This document shows, in pieces, positions 17,235-26,214 of a DNA stretch of 64,000 nt. The DNA is taken from the NCBI GenBank assembly GCA_966248875.1, contig CBINBI010000007.1:6544-70543 (forward strand), read 5' to 3'. A model generated the notes under the pieces. That model worked only from the letters and a program-made list of their open reading frames with translations. It was not told the origin of the DNA and ran no database searches. A program made the position numbers and the translations under genes. Source of the stretch: Dokdonella_A sp966248875. Its GTDB lineage: Bacteria; Pseudomonadota; Gammaproteobacteria; Xanthomonadales; Rhodanobacteraceae. Within the stretch, counting starts at the first letter, position 1. Every line of letters begins with the position of its first letter.

Positions 17235-20200
17235 ATGCGACACACACTGCTCCGAGAAGCGATCCGCCGGGTGCTGAGCGCGCCCAACGGTGTTGTGCGT
17301 CCGGGTGCGGCCGGAATGGGCGCACTGGCCGCGATGGGATTGCTGGCGACGCCGGCGTTCGCGCAGGATGCGCAGGACCAGGACAGCCAGAAGCTCGAGA
17401 CGATCACCGTCACGGGTTCGAACATCCGCCGCGTCGACATCGAAACGTCGAACCCGGTCATCACGATCGACCGCGCCGCGATCCAGAAGACCGGCAAGCT
17501 GACGCTGGGTGACCTGGTGCAGCAGCTCCCGGCCGTCACCGGCCCGAACATCAACCCGCAGATCAACAACGGCGGCGGATCCGGCTTCTCGTCGATCGGC
17601 CTGCGCGGCCTCGGCTCGCCGCGCACGCTCGTGCTGATCAACGGCCATCGTTATCTGTCGGGCGATCCCAACGCGATTCCGGCGAACATGATCGAGCGCA
17701 TCGAAGTGCTGACCGACGGCGCCTCGTCGGTGTACGGCTCGGACGCGGTCGCGGGCGTCGTCAACTTCATCCTGCGCTCGGATTACCAGGGCGCCGAGTT
17801 CTCCGCCAACTACGGCATTTCCGACAAGGATGACGGCGAGCAGCGGGGTTATCAGTTCACCTTCGGCCAGAGCACCGACAAGGGTTCGATCATGGCCGGC
17901 ATCAGTTACAACAAGACCGACCAGGTGCTGGCGAGTCACCGCGCCTTCTCGAAGGATTCGGTGTCGCTGTACGGCAATTCGACGTTCGGGCCGGCGCCGT
18001 CGATCGGCGGATCGACCTCGTCGCCGTTCGGCCACGTGCAGATTCCCGACGAGTTTGCGGACCTGTTTCCGGATTGCAACACCGGCTTCCTTGCGCGCAT
18101 CCCGGGTCACAGCGGCCAGGATATCGCGAACGACTACCGCTGCTACGTCAACAACGGCACGCCGGCTGCGCCGAGCGACAAGTACAACTTCGCGACGGTC
18201 AACCTGATCATGACACCGCAGGAACGCACGGGCCTGTTCCTCAACGGCAACTACAAGCTGACCGACAACATCGAGGTCTACGCCGCCGTCATGCACAACA
18301 AGACCTCATCGGCGTTCCAGCTGGCGCCCGCCGTCTATGGCTCGCCGTTCGGCGCGATCATCTCGGCGGACAGCTACTACAACCCGTTCGGCGTCGAGTT
18401 CAGCCGCACCGCGTTCGACTATCGTTCCCGCTTCGCCGTGCTCGGCAACCGTCGCGTCTCGTTCGGCACGAACACCGATCAGGTGTCGACCGGCTTCAAA
18501 GGCTCGTTCTCGATCTGGAACGACCAGCAATGGAACTGGGAAGCCGGCTTGGATTTCGGCCACAACAGTTTCTCGACGACGACCTACGGCCTGCCGAACC
18601 TCAACATCATCAACCAGGCGACCGGCCCCTCGTTCCTCGGCGACGACGGCGTCGTCCACTGCGGCACGCCCGACGCGGTCATCACTGACTGCACACCGAT
18701 CAACATCTTCAATCTCGAGGACCCGAACACGCTCGACGTACTGCGTAACGCGAGCTCGCCCGCGAGCAGCGGCGGCTTTACGCAGGAGAAGGTCTGGCGC
18801 GTCGACGCGAACGGCGGCATCTTCGACCTGCCTGCCGGCACGGTGCAGCTCGCGGTCGGTGCGTCATACCGCAAGGAATACGCGCACACGAACACCGACA
18901 CCTCGCTGCTGATCAATCCGGCGACGGGCAACTGCGTGCTCGGCAGCCAGTGCGCCTCGCCGCTGCAAGGCGGCTACAACGTCAAGGACTTCTATGTCGA
19001 GCTGTTCGTGCCGATCCTGAAGGACCTGCCGTTCTTCCACGCCCTGAACCTGACGATCGGCGACCGCTATTCGAAGTACAACAACTTCGGCAACACCAAC
19101 AACGGCAAGCTCGCCATCGAATGGCGGCCAATCGAGGACCTCCTGCTGCGCGGCACGGTGTCCGAGGTGTTCCGCGCGCCGACCGTGCTGAACATCTTCG
19201 GCGCGGCCGTGAACGACGCGCCCAAGCTCTCGCACGATCCCTGCGACGGCTACACCGGCAATCCGCCGAACCCGGCGTGCACGAACGTGCCGACCGACGG
19301 CTCGTTCCGCAACCAGGCGGTCGCCCAGCAGCTGCAGATCACGGCGATCGCGTCGGGCTCGCAATTCGCCGGCTTCCCGCTCGGGCCGGAGCTCGGCAAG
19401 TCGTTCGACTGGGGCATCGTGTACGACCCGCACTTCATCGAAGGCCTGTCGGTCAGCGCGGATTACTGGCGCCTCTACCTCAACGACATCATCACCAACG
19501 TCGGCGCGCAGAGCGTGCTCGATCTGTGCGCCGCGGGCCAGCTCGTCTATTGCACGATGTTCGAGCGCAATCCGTCGGGACCGAACCAGGGCCAGATCCT
19601 GCGCATGATCGAGCCGACCGCTAACCTCGGCCGCGTCGACGTCAAGGGTGTGGATTTTGCGCTGAACTACCGGCTGCCGGAGTTCTCGTTCGGCCGCTTC
19701 AACGTGCAGTTCAACGCGACGTATCTGGAGAAGTACGACGTGTCGACCGCGCCCGGCACGCCGGCGAACTCGGTCTATCACTATGCGGGTCACTTCCTGA
19801 CGTTCGGCTCGACGCAGGCCGCGGCCTGCGCCACCGGCGTCGGCTCCGGCGGCGTCTGCCTGTACCCGCGCTGGCGTGCGCAGAGCGCCGTCAACTGGCA
19901 GCTCGGCAATTTCGACGCGTCCTGGCGCATGCGCTACATCGGCCGCTTCCGCATGGGTTCGCCATCGCCGTCACAGGACGTGTTCCCGGCGGGAACGTGC
20001 TACTACGGCGACTATTGCACGCTGCACGGGCTGTTCTACGACTTCGGGGCGACGGTCTACAACGACATCCAGTTCGGCTACAACCTCGAAGGCTGGAACA
20101 CGCGCTTCGACATCGGCGTGAACAACATCGCCGACAAGCAGCCGCCGCTGCTCTATGCGAACAACACGAACAACGCGAACACGGACCCGGCCAACTTCGA

Positions 20201-20246
20201 TCTGATCGGCCGCTTCTACTTCGCGCGCGTCACGGTGAAGTTCTAG
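17235..20246 (+). CDS. TonB-dependent outer-membrane receptor
   Basis: A 1003-residue receptor. The N-terminal signal region ends near ATPAFAQ. A TonB-box-like LETITVTGSNI segment is followed by a plug domain (TLGDLVQQLPAVTG, GLRGLGSPRTLVLINGHR, ERIEVLTDGASSVYGSDAVAGVVN) and a large 22-strand-type barrel that ends in aromatic VTVKF, as required for insertion by BAM. The ATG at 17235 has GGAGAA nine bases upstream. It belongs to the large receptor group in Xanthomonadales that is often linked to peptides or sugars rather than iron; the substrate cannot be told from sequence. The adjacent AraC regulator is the likely controller. Confidence 0.92.
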   Translation: MRHTLLREAIRRVLSAPNGVVRPGAAGMGALAAMGLLATPAFAQDAQDQDSQKLETITVTGSNIRRVDIETSNPVITIDRAAIQKTGKLTLGDLVQQLPAVTGPNINPQINNGGGSGFSSIGLRGLGSPRTLVLINGHRYLSGDPNAIPANMIERIEVLTDGASSVYGSDAVAGVVNFILRSDYQGAEFSANYGISDKDDGEQRGYQFTFGQSTDKGSIMAGISYNKTDQVLASHRAFSKDSVSLYGNSTFGPAPSIGGSTSSPFGHVQIPDEFADLFPDCNTGFLARIPGHSGQDIANDYRCYVNNGTPAAPSDKYNFATVNLIMTPQERTGLFLNGNYKLTDNIEVYAAVMHNKTSSAFQLAPAVYGSPFGAIISADSYYNPFGVEFSRTAFDYRSRFAVLGNRRVSFGTNTDQVSTGFKGSFSIWNDQQWNWEAGLDFGHNSFSTTTYGLPNLNIINQATGPSFLGDDGVVHCGTPDAVITDCTPINIFNLEDPNTLDVLRNASSPASSGGFTQEKVWRVDANGGIFDLPAGTVQLAVGASYRKEYAHTNTDTSLLINPATGNCVLGSQCASPLQGGYNVKDFYVELFVPILKDLPFFHALNLTIGDRYSKYNNFGNTNNGKLAIEWRPIEDLLLRGTVSEVFRAPTVLNIFGAAVNDAPKLSHDPCDGYTGNPPNPACTNVPTDGSFRNQAVAQQLQITAIASGSQFAGFPLGPELGKSFDWGIVYDPHFIEGLSVSADYWRLYLNDIITNVGAQSVLDLCAAGQLVYCTMFERNPSGPNQGQILRMIEPTANLGRVDVKGVDFALNYRLPEFSFGRFNVQFNATYLEKYDVSTAPGTPANSVYHYAGHFLTFGSTQAAACATGVGSGGVCLYPRWRAQSAVNWQLGNFDASWRMRYIGRFRMGSPSPSQDVFPAGTCYYGDYCTLHGLFYDFGATVYNDIQFGYNLEGWNTRFDIGVNNIADKQPPLLYANNTNNANTDPANFDLIGRFYFARVTVKF

Positions 20247-20337
20247 CGGAACGGGAGCGGCGCGCCGCCGCCGGTCTCCCCGGGCCGGCGGCGGGGGCGC
20301 CTTGCCGCGGCCGGCGCGGCGTGAGGATTGCCGCGCC

Positions 20338-21714
20338 TCAGGCGCGCGCCGCTCCCGCCAGCGCGTCGAGGAACGCGCTGCGCCAGGCCGCGATGTCGTT
20401 CCGCACCAGGTGATCGAACATCGCGTGCCAGCGCTCGCGGCGCTCGGCAAGCGGCATCAGCAGCGCCTGTTCGAGGCTGTCCGCGATGTCGTCGGCGTCG
20501 AACGGGTTGATGATGATCGCCTGCGTCAGCTCGTCCGCGGCGCCGGCGAAGCTCGACAGGATCAGCACGCCGGGATCGTCCGCGTCCTGCGCGGCGACGT
20601 ACTCCTTGGCGACGAGATTCATGCCGTCGCGCAGCGGCGTCACGACAGCGATGTCGGCGGCGCGATAGAAGCCCGCCAGTGTCGACTGGTTGAAGCTGCG
20701 GTTGACGTAGCGGATCGGCACCCAGTCGGGCTCCGCATAGCGTCCGTTCGTCGCACCGGCGAGACGCTCGAGCCGCGAGCGCAGCTCGCGGTATTCCGGC
20801 ACGTCCTCCCGCGTCGGCGGCGCGATCTGCAGGAACGAGATCTTCGCGCGCCATTCCGGATGATGCGACAGGAAATGCGCGAACGCCTCGAAGCGCTGCG
20901 GCAGGCCCTTGGAATAGTCGAGCCGGTCGACACCGATCGCGAGGGCGCGGTGCTCGAGGCTCCGGATCAGGCGCTGCGTTGCCGGGCTGTTCGCAGCGCG
21001 CGCCGCCTGACGCGCGACGGCCGCCGTGTCGATCGAGATCGGAAACACGCGCACGTCGAGGCGGCGCCCGTCGGTAAGCCGGACAATGCCGTTGCTGATT
21101 TTCGCGCCCGCCTCGCAACGGAAGTAGTCGTGCAGCGCGTCGCGATCACGCCGGTTCTGCAGGCCGACCAGGTCATACGCGGCGAGGGCCGGGAACAGCT
21201 CCTCGTGGTGCGGCAGCATGCGCAGCAGCGCGGGCGGCGGCAGCGGGATGTGCAGGAAGAAGCCGATGCGCGCCCCGATGCCGAGCTCGCGCAGCTCCGC
21301 CGCGAGCGGAATCAGATGGTAATCGTGCACCCAGACCTGGTCGCCGTCGCGCAGCAGCCGCGCGATGTGCTGCGCGAACAGGCGGTTGACCTCGCGATAG
21401 CCCGCGAAGTCCGTGCGCCGGTATTCGAGCAGCGAGGGCCGGAAGTGCAGCAGCGGCCACAGCGTGCGGTTCGAGAAGCCGAGGTAGTAGCGCTCGTATT
21501 CGGCGCGCGTGAGATCGAGCAGCGCGTAGTCGATGTTGCCGTCGCGTTCGGTGTGCAGCCCCCGCGCGCCGGCCTCGGTGATGGTGCGACCGCTCCATCC
21601 GAACCAGAGTCCGCCGCGCTCGCGCAGCGCCGCCTGCAGCGCCGAGGCGAGCCCCCCGGCCCGCGATTCCTTCGGCAGTGCGACGCGATTGGAGACGACG
21701 ACGAGACGGCCCAT
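20338..21714 (-). CDS. otsA: Trehalose-6-phosphate synthase
   Basis: A 458-residue GT20 enzyme that joins UDP-glucose (or ADP-glucose) and glucose-6-phosphate to make trehalose-6-phosphate. It shows the N-terminal SNR motif with RAGGLASAL at 18-26, VHDYHL (His130, Asp131), the phosphate-binding DRLDYSKGLPQR block and the sugar-nucleotide block TPLRDGMNLVAKEYV. Length agrees with E. coli OtsA (about 470). It is the last gene of a three-gene operon; its ATG lies two bases after the stop codon of the GH15 gene, which implies translational coupling. The product is dephosphorylated by OtsB two genes upstream. Confidence 0.96.
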   Translation of the reverse strand: MGRLVVVSNRVALPKESRAGGLASALQAALRERGGLWFGWSGRTITEAGARGLHTERDGNIDYALLDLTRAEYERYYLGFSNRTLWPLLHFRPSLLEYRRTDFAGYREVNRLFAQHIARLLRDGDQVWVHDYHLIPLAAELRELGIGARIGFFLHIPLPPPALLRMLPHHEELFPALAAYDLVGLQNRRDRDALHDYFRCEAGAKISNGIVRLTDGRRLDVRVFPISIDTAAVARQAARAANSPATQRLIRSLEHRALAIGVDRLDYSKGLPQRFEAFAHFLSHHPEWRAKISFLQIAPPTREDVPEYRELRSRLERLAGATNGRYAEPDWVPIRYVNRSFNQSTLAGFYRAADIAVVTPLRDGMNLVAKEYVAAQDADDPGVLILSSFAGAADELTQAIIINPFDADDIADSLEQALLMPLAERRERWHAMFDHLVRNDIAAWRSAFLDALAGAARA

Positions 21715-21716
21715 GG

Positions 21717-23507
21717 CTAGAGCATGCTCTCCCAGCTGCGGGAAAGTCGCATCGCCGTGTTGACGAGACCGACCAGCGAGTACGTCTGCGGGAAATTGCC
21801 CCAGAGCTCGCCGGTCGCGGGGTCGATGTCCTCGGACATGAGGCCGAGCGGATTGCGCGCGGCCAGGAGCTGCTCGAACAGGCCGCGCGCCTCGCCGACA
21901 CGCCCGGTCACGGCGAGCGCGTCGGCATACCAGAACGAGCAGATCGTGAAGCTCGTCTCCGGCGCGCCGAAATCGTCGGGCGCGATGTAGCGGAACATGT
22001 GGTGTCCGCGCAGGAGCGATTTGCCGATCTCGTCCACGGTCTTGCGGTAGCGCGGATCGTCAGGCGCGACGAAGCCGAGATCGGCGAGCAGCAGCAGGCT
22101 TGCGTCGAGTGCTTCGCCACCGAACGTGTCGACGAAGCAGCCTCGCGCCGGGTGTACCGCGCGCTCCAGCACGACGGCGCGCACTCGCTCGGCGCGCTCG
22201 CGCCACAGCCGCGTGCGCTCGTCCAGCCCGAGATGTGCCGCGATGCGCGACAGCCGGTCGCAGGCAACCCACGACATCACGCTGGAATACGTGTGCACCG
22301 CGGCGCGGCTGCGGAATTCCCAGAGGCCGGCGTCGGGCTGGTCGTGCAGGCGCCACGCGGATTCGCCGGCGTGCTCGAGCCGCGCGAACGCGGCGGCGTC
22401 GCCGGGCACCGCGAGGCGGCGATCGAAGAAGAGCTGCATCGCGGCCAGCACGACGCTGCCGTAGCTGTCGTGCTGGCGCTGGCGCCAGGCGTCGTTGCCG
22501 ACGCGCACCGGTCCCATGCCGCGATAGCCGGCGAGATGCGGCGCCTCGCTTTCGATCAGCTCGCGCTCGAAATGGATGCCGTACACCGGCGCGAGCTCAC
22601 CGTCGGCGGAGACGGCGAGATTGAAGATATAGCGAAGGTATTCCTCCATGCTGCGCGTGGCGCCCAGCCGGTTCAGCGCGCGCACGACGAAAGCGGCGTC
22701 GCGCAGCCAGCAATATCGGTAATCCCAGTTGCGCGACGTGTTCGCCGCCTCGGGGATTGACGTCGTCATCGCGGCGACGATCGCACCCGTGCCCTCGTAC
22801 TGGCAAAGCTTGAGCGTGATCGCGGCGCGGATCACCGCGTCCTGCCATTCGGCCGGAACCGACAGGTACCGTACCCATTCGCGCCAGTAGTCGAGCGTCG
22901 CGTCGAGCGCATCGCGCGCGTGGCGCGCGGGCGCTTCGGCAAGCGTCTCGTCCGGGCCGAGCACGACGTGTACTTCGTGATCGAGCAGGAAGGGCAGCTC
23001 GTCGCGCAGCATCGGCAGCGGCGCGTCCGTCGTCGCGCGCAGCACGACGTCGTCGAGGATGAAGCGCAGGTGGTTCGAGCCGAACGTGCGCTCCGGCACG
23101 CGCGCGCCGTAGCCGGCCAGCGGGCGCAGGCGGAGCGTGATGCGCGGCGCGCCCGACACGGGCCGGACCATGCGCACCAGCCCCATCGGATGGAAGATGC
23201 GGCCGTGCTGCTTGTAGCGCGGCGCGAAATCGATGATCTCGACCGCGCTGCCGTCCTTGGCCGCGAGACGCGTCACCAGCACGGCCGTGTTCTCGATGTA
23301 GTACTGCGAGGACGCGGCCATGCCGTCGAGGACGACATCGAAGAAGCCGCGCTCGCCGATCCTGGGCGACAGCAGCGAGCAGAACACGGGATCGCCGTTG
23401 AACGAGGGCAGGCAGCACCATGTGATGCGCGCGTTGGCGTCGATCAGCGCGCTGACGCTGCCGTTGCCGATGACGCCGAGGTCGAGCGTGGCCTTGCTGC
23501 CGCTCAC
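21717..23507 (-). CDS. Glycoside hydrolase family 15 protein (glucoamylase or trehalase type)
   Basis: A 596-residue cytoplasmic GH15 protein. An N-terminal beta-sandwich begins TLDLGVIGNGSVSALID; the (alpha/alpha)6 barrel carries SRNWDYRYCWLRDAA at 258-272 and GYRGMGPVRVGN, the substrate-site block of the family. The start is GTG at 23507, which overlaps the otsB stop by four bases (GTGA); upstream sequence in this frame is only otsB in another frame. The gene ends two bases before otsA. Its place inside the trehalose operon suggests it acts on trehalose, as some bacterial GH15 enzymes do, or on glycogen. Which one is an inference. Confidence 0.92.
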   Translation of the reverse strand: MSGSKATLDLGVIGNGSVSALIDANARITWCCLPSFNGDPVFCSLLSPRIGERGFFDVVLDGMAASSQYYIENTAVLVTRLAAKDGSAVEIIDFAPRYKQHGRIFHPMGLVRMVRPVSGAPRITLRLRPLAGYGARVPERTFGSNHLRFILDDVVLRATTDAPLPMLRDELPFLLDHEVHVVLGPDETLAEAPARHARDALDATLDYWREWVRYLSVPAEWQDAVIRAAITLKLCQYEGTGAIVAAMTTSIPEAANTSRNWDYRYCWLRDAAFVVRALNRLGATRSMEEYLRYIFNLAVSADGELAPVYGIHFERELIESEAPHLAGYRGMGPVRVGNDAWRQRQHDSYGSVVLAAMQLFFDRRLAVPGDAAAFARLEHAGESAWRLHDQPDAGLWEFRSRAAVHTYSSVMSWVACDRLSRIAAHLGLDERTRLWRERAERVRAVVLERAVHPARGCFVDTFGGEALDASLLLLADLGFVAPDDPRYRKTVDEIGKSLLRGHHMFRYIAPDDFGAPETSFTICSFWYADALAVTGRVGEARGLFEQLLAARNPLGLMSEDIDPATGELWGNFPQTYSLVGLVNTAMRLSRSWESML

Positions 23508-24295
23508 GGGCGTGGCTCCGTCGCGTCGCCGCCGATGAGCCTGGTGATCCACGCACGCGCCGCAGCCGGGCCCGGCAGCGCGTAGTGCGCACGTGTCGGC
23601 CGGCGCGGGCCGACGATGATGCTGATGCCGCCCTGCGCGTTGGTTTCGGCGAACGCGTCCTCGTCGGTCACGTCGTCGCCGATCATCCACGGCGTGCGGC
23701 CCGCGAACGGCGCGATGCGCATCAGCGCCGCGATCGCGCTGCCCTTGTGCACGTTGCGCGGCTTGAGCTCGATGACGAATTTTCCCTGCAGCAGCTCGTA
23801 GCCGGAGCCGGCATGATCGAGCATGTCGCCTGCGGCGCGCCGCACGGCGAGCTCGGCGTCGGGCGCTTCGCGATAGTGCAGCGCGATCGCCGCACCCTTG
23901 TCTTCGACGAGCACGCCGGGATGGCCGGCGGCGGCTTCGACGGCGCGCGTGCGCGCCGCTGCCAGGCCCGGGTGCAACTCGGGCGTCGCCAGCGCGCCGC
24001 CGCCCGGTGCGCGCAGCTCCGCGCCGTGCAGCCCCGCGGCGGCTGCCGCCGGAAGGCCGAGCAACGCGTCGATGTCGCGCAGCGGGCGGCCGCTGACCGG
24101 TGCGAGCGCGCCGCCGAGCCGCTCGTGCAGCGTGCGCAGCGTCGTGCGCAGCGAAGGATCGACGACGACCGCGTCGGGCCGCGTGGCGATGTCGAGCAGG
24201 GTGCCGTCGACGTCGACGAACAGCGCCAGCGCCGCGAGGTCGGGATGCGGTGGTGCGGGCAGGACGTCGTTCTTGGCGGCGGGATCGGAAGTCAT
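23504..24295 (-). CDS. otsB: Trehalose-6-phosphate phosphatase
   Basis: A 263-residue HAD-superfamily phosphatase. The catalytic motif is DVDGT with Asp28 as nucleophile and Asp30 as acid/base; SGRP, the ELKPRNVHKG block with its Lys, and GDDVTDEDAF complete the active site. It releases free trehalose from the OtsA product. The ATG at 24295 is chosen because the family begins shortly before the DVDGT motif; the open frame continues 87 codons upstream without similarity. It is the first gene of the operon and its stop overlaps the GH15 start codon. Confidence 0.94.
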   Translation of the reverse strand: MTSDPAAKNDVLPAPPHPDLAALALFVDVDGTLLDIATRPDAVVVDPSLRTTLRTLHERLGGALAPVSGRPLRDIDALLGLPAAAAAGLHGAELRAPGGGALATPELHPGLAAARTRAVEAAAGHPGVLVEDKGAAIALHYREAPDAELAVRRAAGDMLDHAGSGYELLQGKFVIELKPRNVHKGSAIAALMRIAPFAGRTPWMIGDDVTDEDAFAETNAQGGISIIVGPRRPTRAHYALPGPAAARAWITRLIGGDATEPRP

Positions 24296-24432
24296 GTCAG
24301 GGAAGATTTGCGCGGAAGGATCACGAAGAAAAAAGTCGTGCCGGCGCGGCCGTGATTCTTGCAGCCGCGCATGTACCGGGCCTGACAGTACCGCGGAAAG
24401 CGGAATCTCGCGACACATGCTTTCATTTCGGC

Positions 24433-24903
24433 TCAGCCGTTCGCGAGCAGCCCGCGCGCGACGAGCCACTCGCGCGCGTCCTCGGCATCGTGCTCGAACC
24501 ACGCGCGCGCCGAGCCGAGGCGGAAGGTGTAGCCCCAGCGGTCCATGTCCTCGCACAGGCGCTCGCGGCCGACGCCGGGCAGCGTGTCGGCCAGCACGAT
24601 CTGAAGATAGCAGGTCGCGTCTTCCTCGATCTGCGAGTCGGACGCGTCGGTGTGGATTTCCGCGCGCTTCTCCGGCGGCGCGACGATCAGGTGGCAGGCC
24701 TCGTGCAGCAGCGAATGCACGGGCGTGTCGGCGCGCGCGTAGACGCGGTTCGCGATCACGCCGGCCTCGCAGTCGCCCCAGTAGCTGCCTGGTATCGGAT
24801 CGCCGTCGGGTACTTGCTCCAGCGCGAGCGAATGTCGCGCGAGCAGGCTTCGCGCGTGGTCGATGTCGATGTCCGAAAGGCGAAGGACGCCGGGATCGCT
24901 CAC
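24433..24903 (-). CDS. HExxH-motif protein of unknown function, downstream of minE
   Basis: A 156-residue protein without signal peptide or membrane helix. Its middle carries LLHEACHLIVAPPEK, a clean HExxH zinc-peptidase-like signature, followed 25 residues later by EEDATCYLQ, where an acidic residue could be the third ligand. The N-terminus has DIDHARSLLARHSL. The ATG at 24903 lies 12 bases after the minE stop codon, so it probably shares the min transcript. I do not recognise a named family; a cytoplasmic metalloprotease-like fold is possible, but enzyme activity is not shown. Confidence 0.75.
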   Translation of the reverse strand: MSDPGVLRLSDIDIDHARSLLARHSLALEQVPDGDPIPGSYWGDCEAGVIANRVYARADTPVHSLLHEACHLIVAPPEKRAEIHTDASDSQIEEDATCYLQIVLADTLPGVGRERLCEDMDRWGYTFRLGSARAWFEHDAEDAREWLVARGLLANG

Positions 24904-24915
24904 GGCTCGCGCAAG

Positions 24916-25215
24916 TCAGGCCTCACCCGCGGCCGTGGCGGTGTCTGCACCCGGCGGCTGGCCGTTGCGGTCCGGCAGCGCGACCGACAGCTCGAGCACC
25001 TCGCTGTCGCCGTCCTTCTCGACGTGGATGTCGATCGCGTCGGGATCGACATTGACGTATTTCTTGATTACCTCGAGGATCTCGCGGCGTAGCAGCGGCA
25101 GGTAATCCGGCCGGCCCTGCTGCGCGCGTTCCTGCGCGACGATGATGCGCAGCCGCTCCTTGGCGACGGCGGCGGTGTTCTTCGGACGCGAGCGGAAGAA
25201 ATCCAGAATGCCCAT
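24916..25215 (-). CDS. minE: Cell division topological specificity factor MinE
   Basis: A 99-residue MinE. The N-terminal membrane-targeting and MinD-binding part (MGILDFFRS...AKERLRIIVAQERAQQ) precedes the topological specificity domain (YLPLLRREILEVIKKYV...DIHVEKDGDSEVLELSV). It drives MinD off the membrane and sets the pole-to-pole oscillation that keeps MinC away from mid-cell. A Thr/Ala/Gly-rich tail of about 16 residues extends past the usual end. It starts three bases after minD. Confidence 0.97.
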   Translation of the reverse strand: MGILDFFRSRPKNTAAVAKERLRIIVAQERAQQGRPDYLPLLRREILEVIKKYVNVDPDAIDIHVEKDGDSEVLELSVALPDRNGQPPGADTATAAGEA

Positions 25216-25218
25216 CGA

Positions 25219-26031
25219 TCAGCTCCCGAAGATGCGAGCGAGGAAGCCCTTCTTCTGCGCGTCGATGAAGCGCATCGGGCGTTGTTCGCCGGAGAGCCTG
25301 GCGACGGCGTCGTCGTAGGCCTGACCCGCGGGCGATCCTTCGTCGAGGATCACCGGCACGCCGGCGTTGGAGGCGGTCAGCACGCCGGGCGACTCCGGGA
25401 TCACGCCGAGCACTTCGATGCCGAGGATCTCCTTGACGTCGTCGACGCCCATCATGTCGCCGCCCGCGACGCGGTCCGGGTTGTAGCGCGTCAGCAGGAG
25501 ATGCTGCTCGACCGGCCCGTTGCCGAGTTCGGCGCGCCGCGTCTTGCTGGACAGAAGGCCGAGGATGCGATCCGAATCGCGCACGCTCGACACTTCCGGG
25601 TTCACGACAACGATCGCGCGGTCCGCGAAATACATCGCGAGGCTCGCGCCTTTCTCGATGCCGGCCGGCGAGTCGCAGACGATGTAGTCGAAGCCGTCCT
25701 CGGTGAGCTCCTTGAGGACGCGCTCGACGCCTTCCTTGCTGAGCGCGTCCTTGTCGCGCGTCTGCGATGCCGCGAGCACGTACAGCGTCTCGAAGCGCTT
25801 GTCCTTGATCAGTGCCTGCTTCAGCGTGCACTCCTCGTGGATGACGTTGACGAAGTCGTAGACCACGCGCCGTTCGCAACCCATGATCAAGTCGAGATTG
25901 CGAAGGCCCACGTCGAAGTCGATCACGGCGACCTTCTTGCCGCGCCGCGCAAGCCCGACCGCCAGCGATGCGCTGGTCGTGGTCTTGCCGACGCCGCCCT
26001 TGCCGGAGGTGACGACGATGATTTCAGTCAA
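25219..26031 (-). CDS. minD: Septum site-determining ATPase MinD
   Basis: A 270-residue deviant-Walker ATPase. The P-loop is GKGGVGKTT at 10-18 with the signature first lysine, Walker A' and B regions follow (DFDVGLRNLD, YIVCDSPAGIE), and the C-terminus (MRFIDAQKKGFLARIFG) is the amphipathic membrane-targeting helix. It recruits MinC and MinE to the membrane. A 183-base gap containing a large inverted repeat separates it from minC. Confidence 0.98.
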   Translation of the reverse strand: MTEIIVVTSGKGGVGKTTTSASLAVGLARRGKKVAVIDFDVGLRNLDLIMGCERRVVYDFVNVIHEECTLKQALIKDKRFETLYVLAASQTRDKDALSKEGVERVLKELTEDGFDYIVCDSPAGIEKGASLAMYFADRAIVVVNPEVSSVRDSDRILGLLSSKTRRAELGNGPVEQHLLLTRYNPDRVAGGDMMGVDDVKEILGIEVLGVIPESPGVLTASNAGVPVILDEGSPAGQAYDDAVARLSGEQRPMRFIDAQKKGFLARIFGS

Positions 26032-26049
26032 AGCGGTATCTCCCGGTTT

Positions 26050-26129
26050 GGGGAATGGAGAATGGGGAATGACGGATCGGCGCGCTGCCCGCTGCGAGCC
26101 GATCCTCCATTCCCCATTCCCGGTTCCCC
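26050..26129. repeat. Long imperfect inverted repeat between minC and minD
   Basis: Two 29-base arms (26050-26078 and 26101-26129) match at 24 of 29 positions as inverted copies. Each arm is built from GGGGAATGG-type units. The 22-base middle is GC-rich. The transcript could form a long hairpin inside the min operon. The GGGAATGGGGAATGG style resembles intergenic repeats of Xanthomonas-like genomes. Confidence 0.85.
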
Positions 26130-26214
26130 GTGCGCTTCATGGTCTTCGTCTTCGGGCCGAAGCCCGCCCTCTGGGTTCCGAGGGTTCGATCATAGGGTGC
26201 GCCTCGGCCCACCG

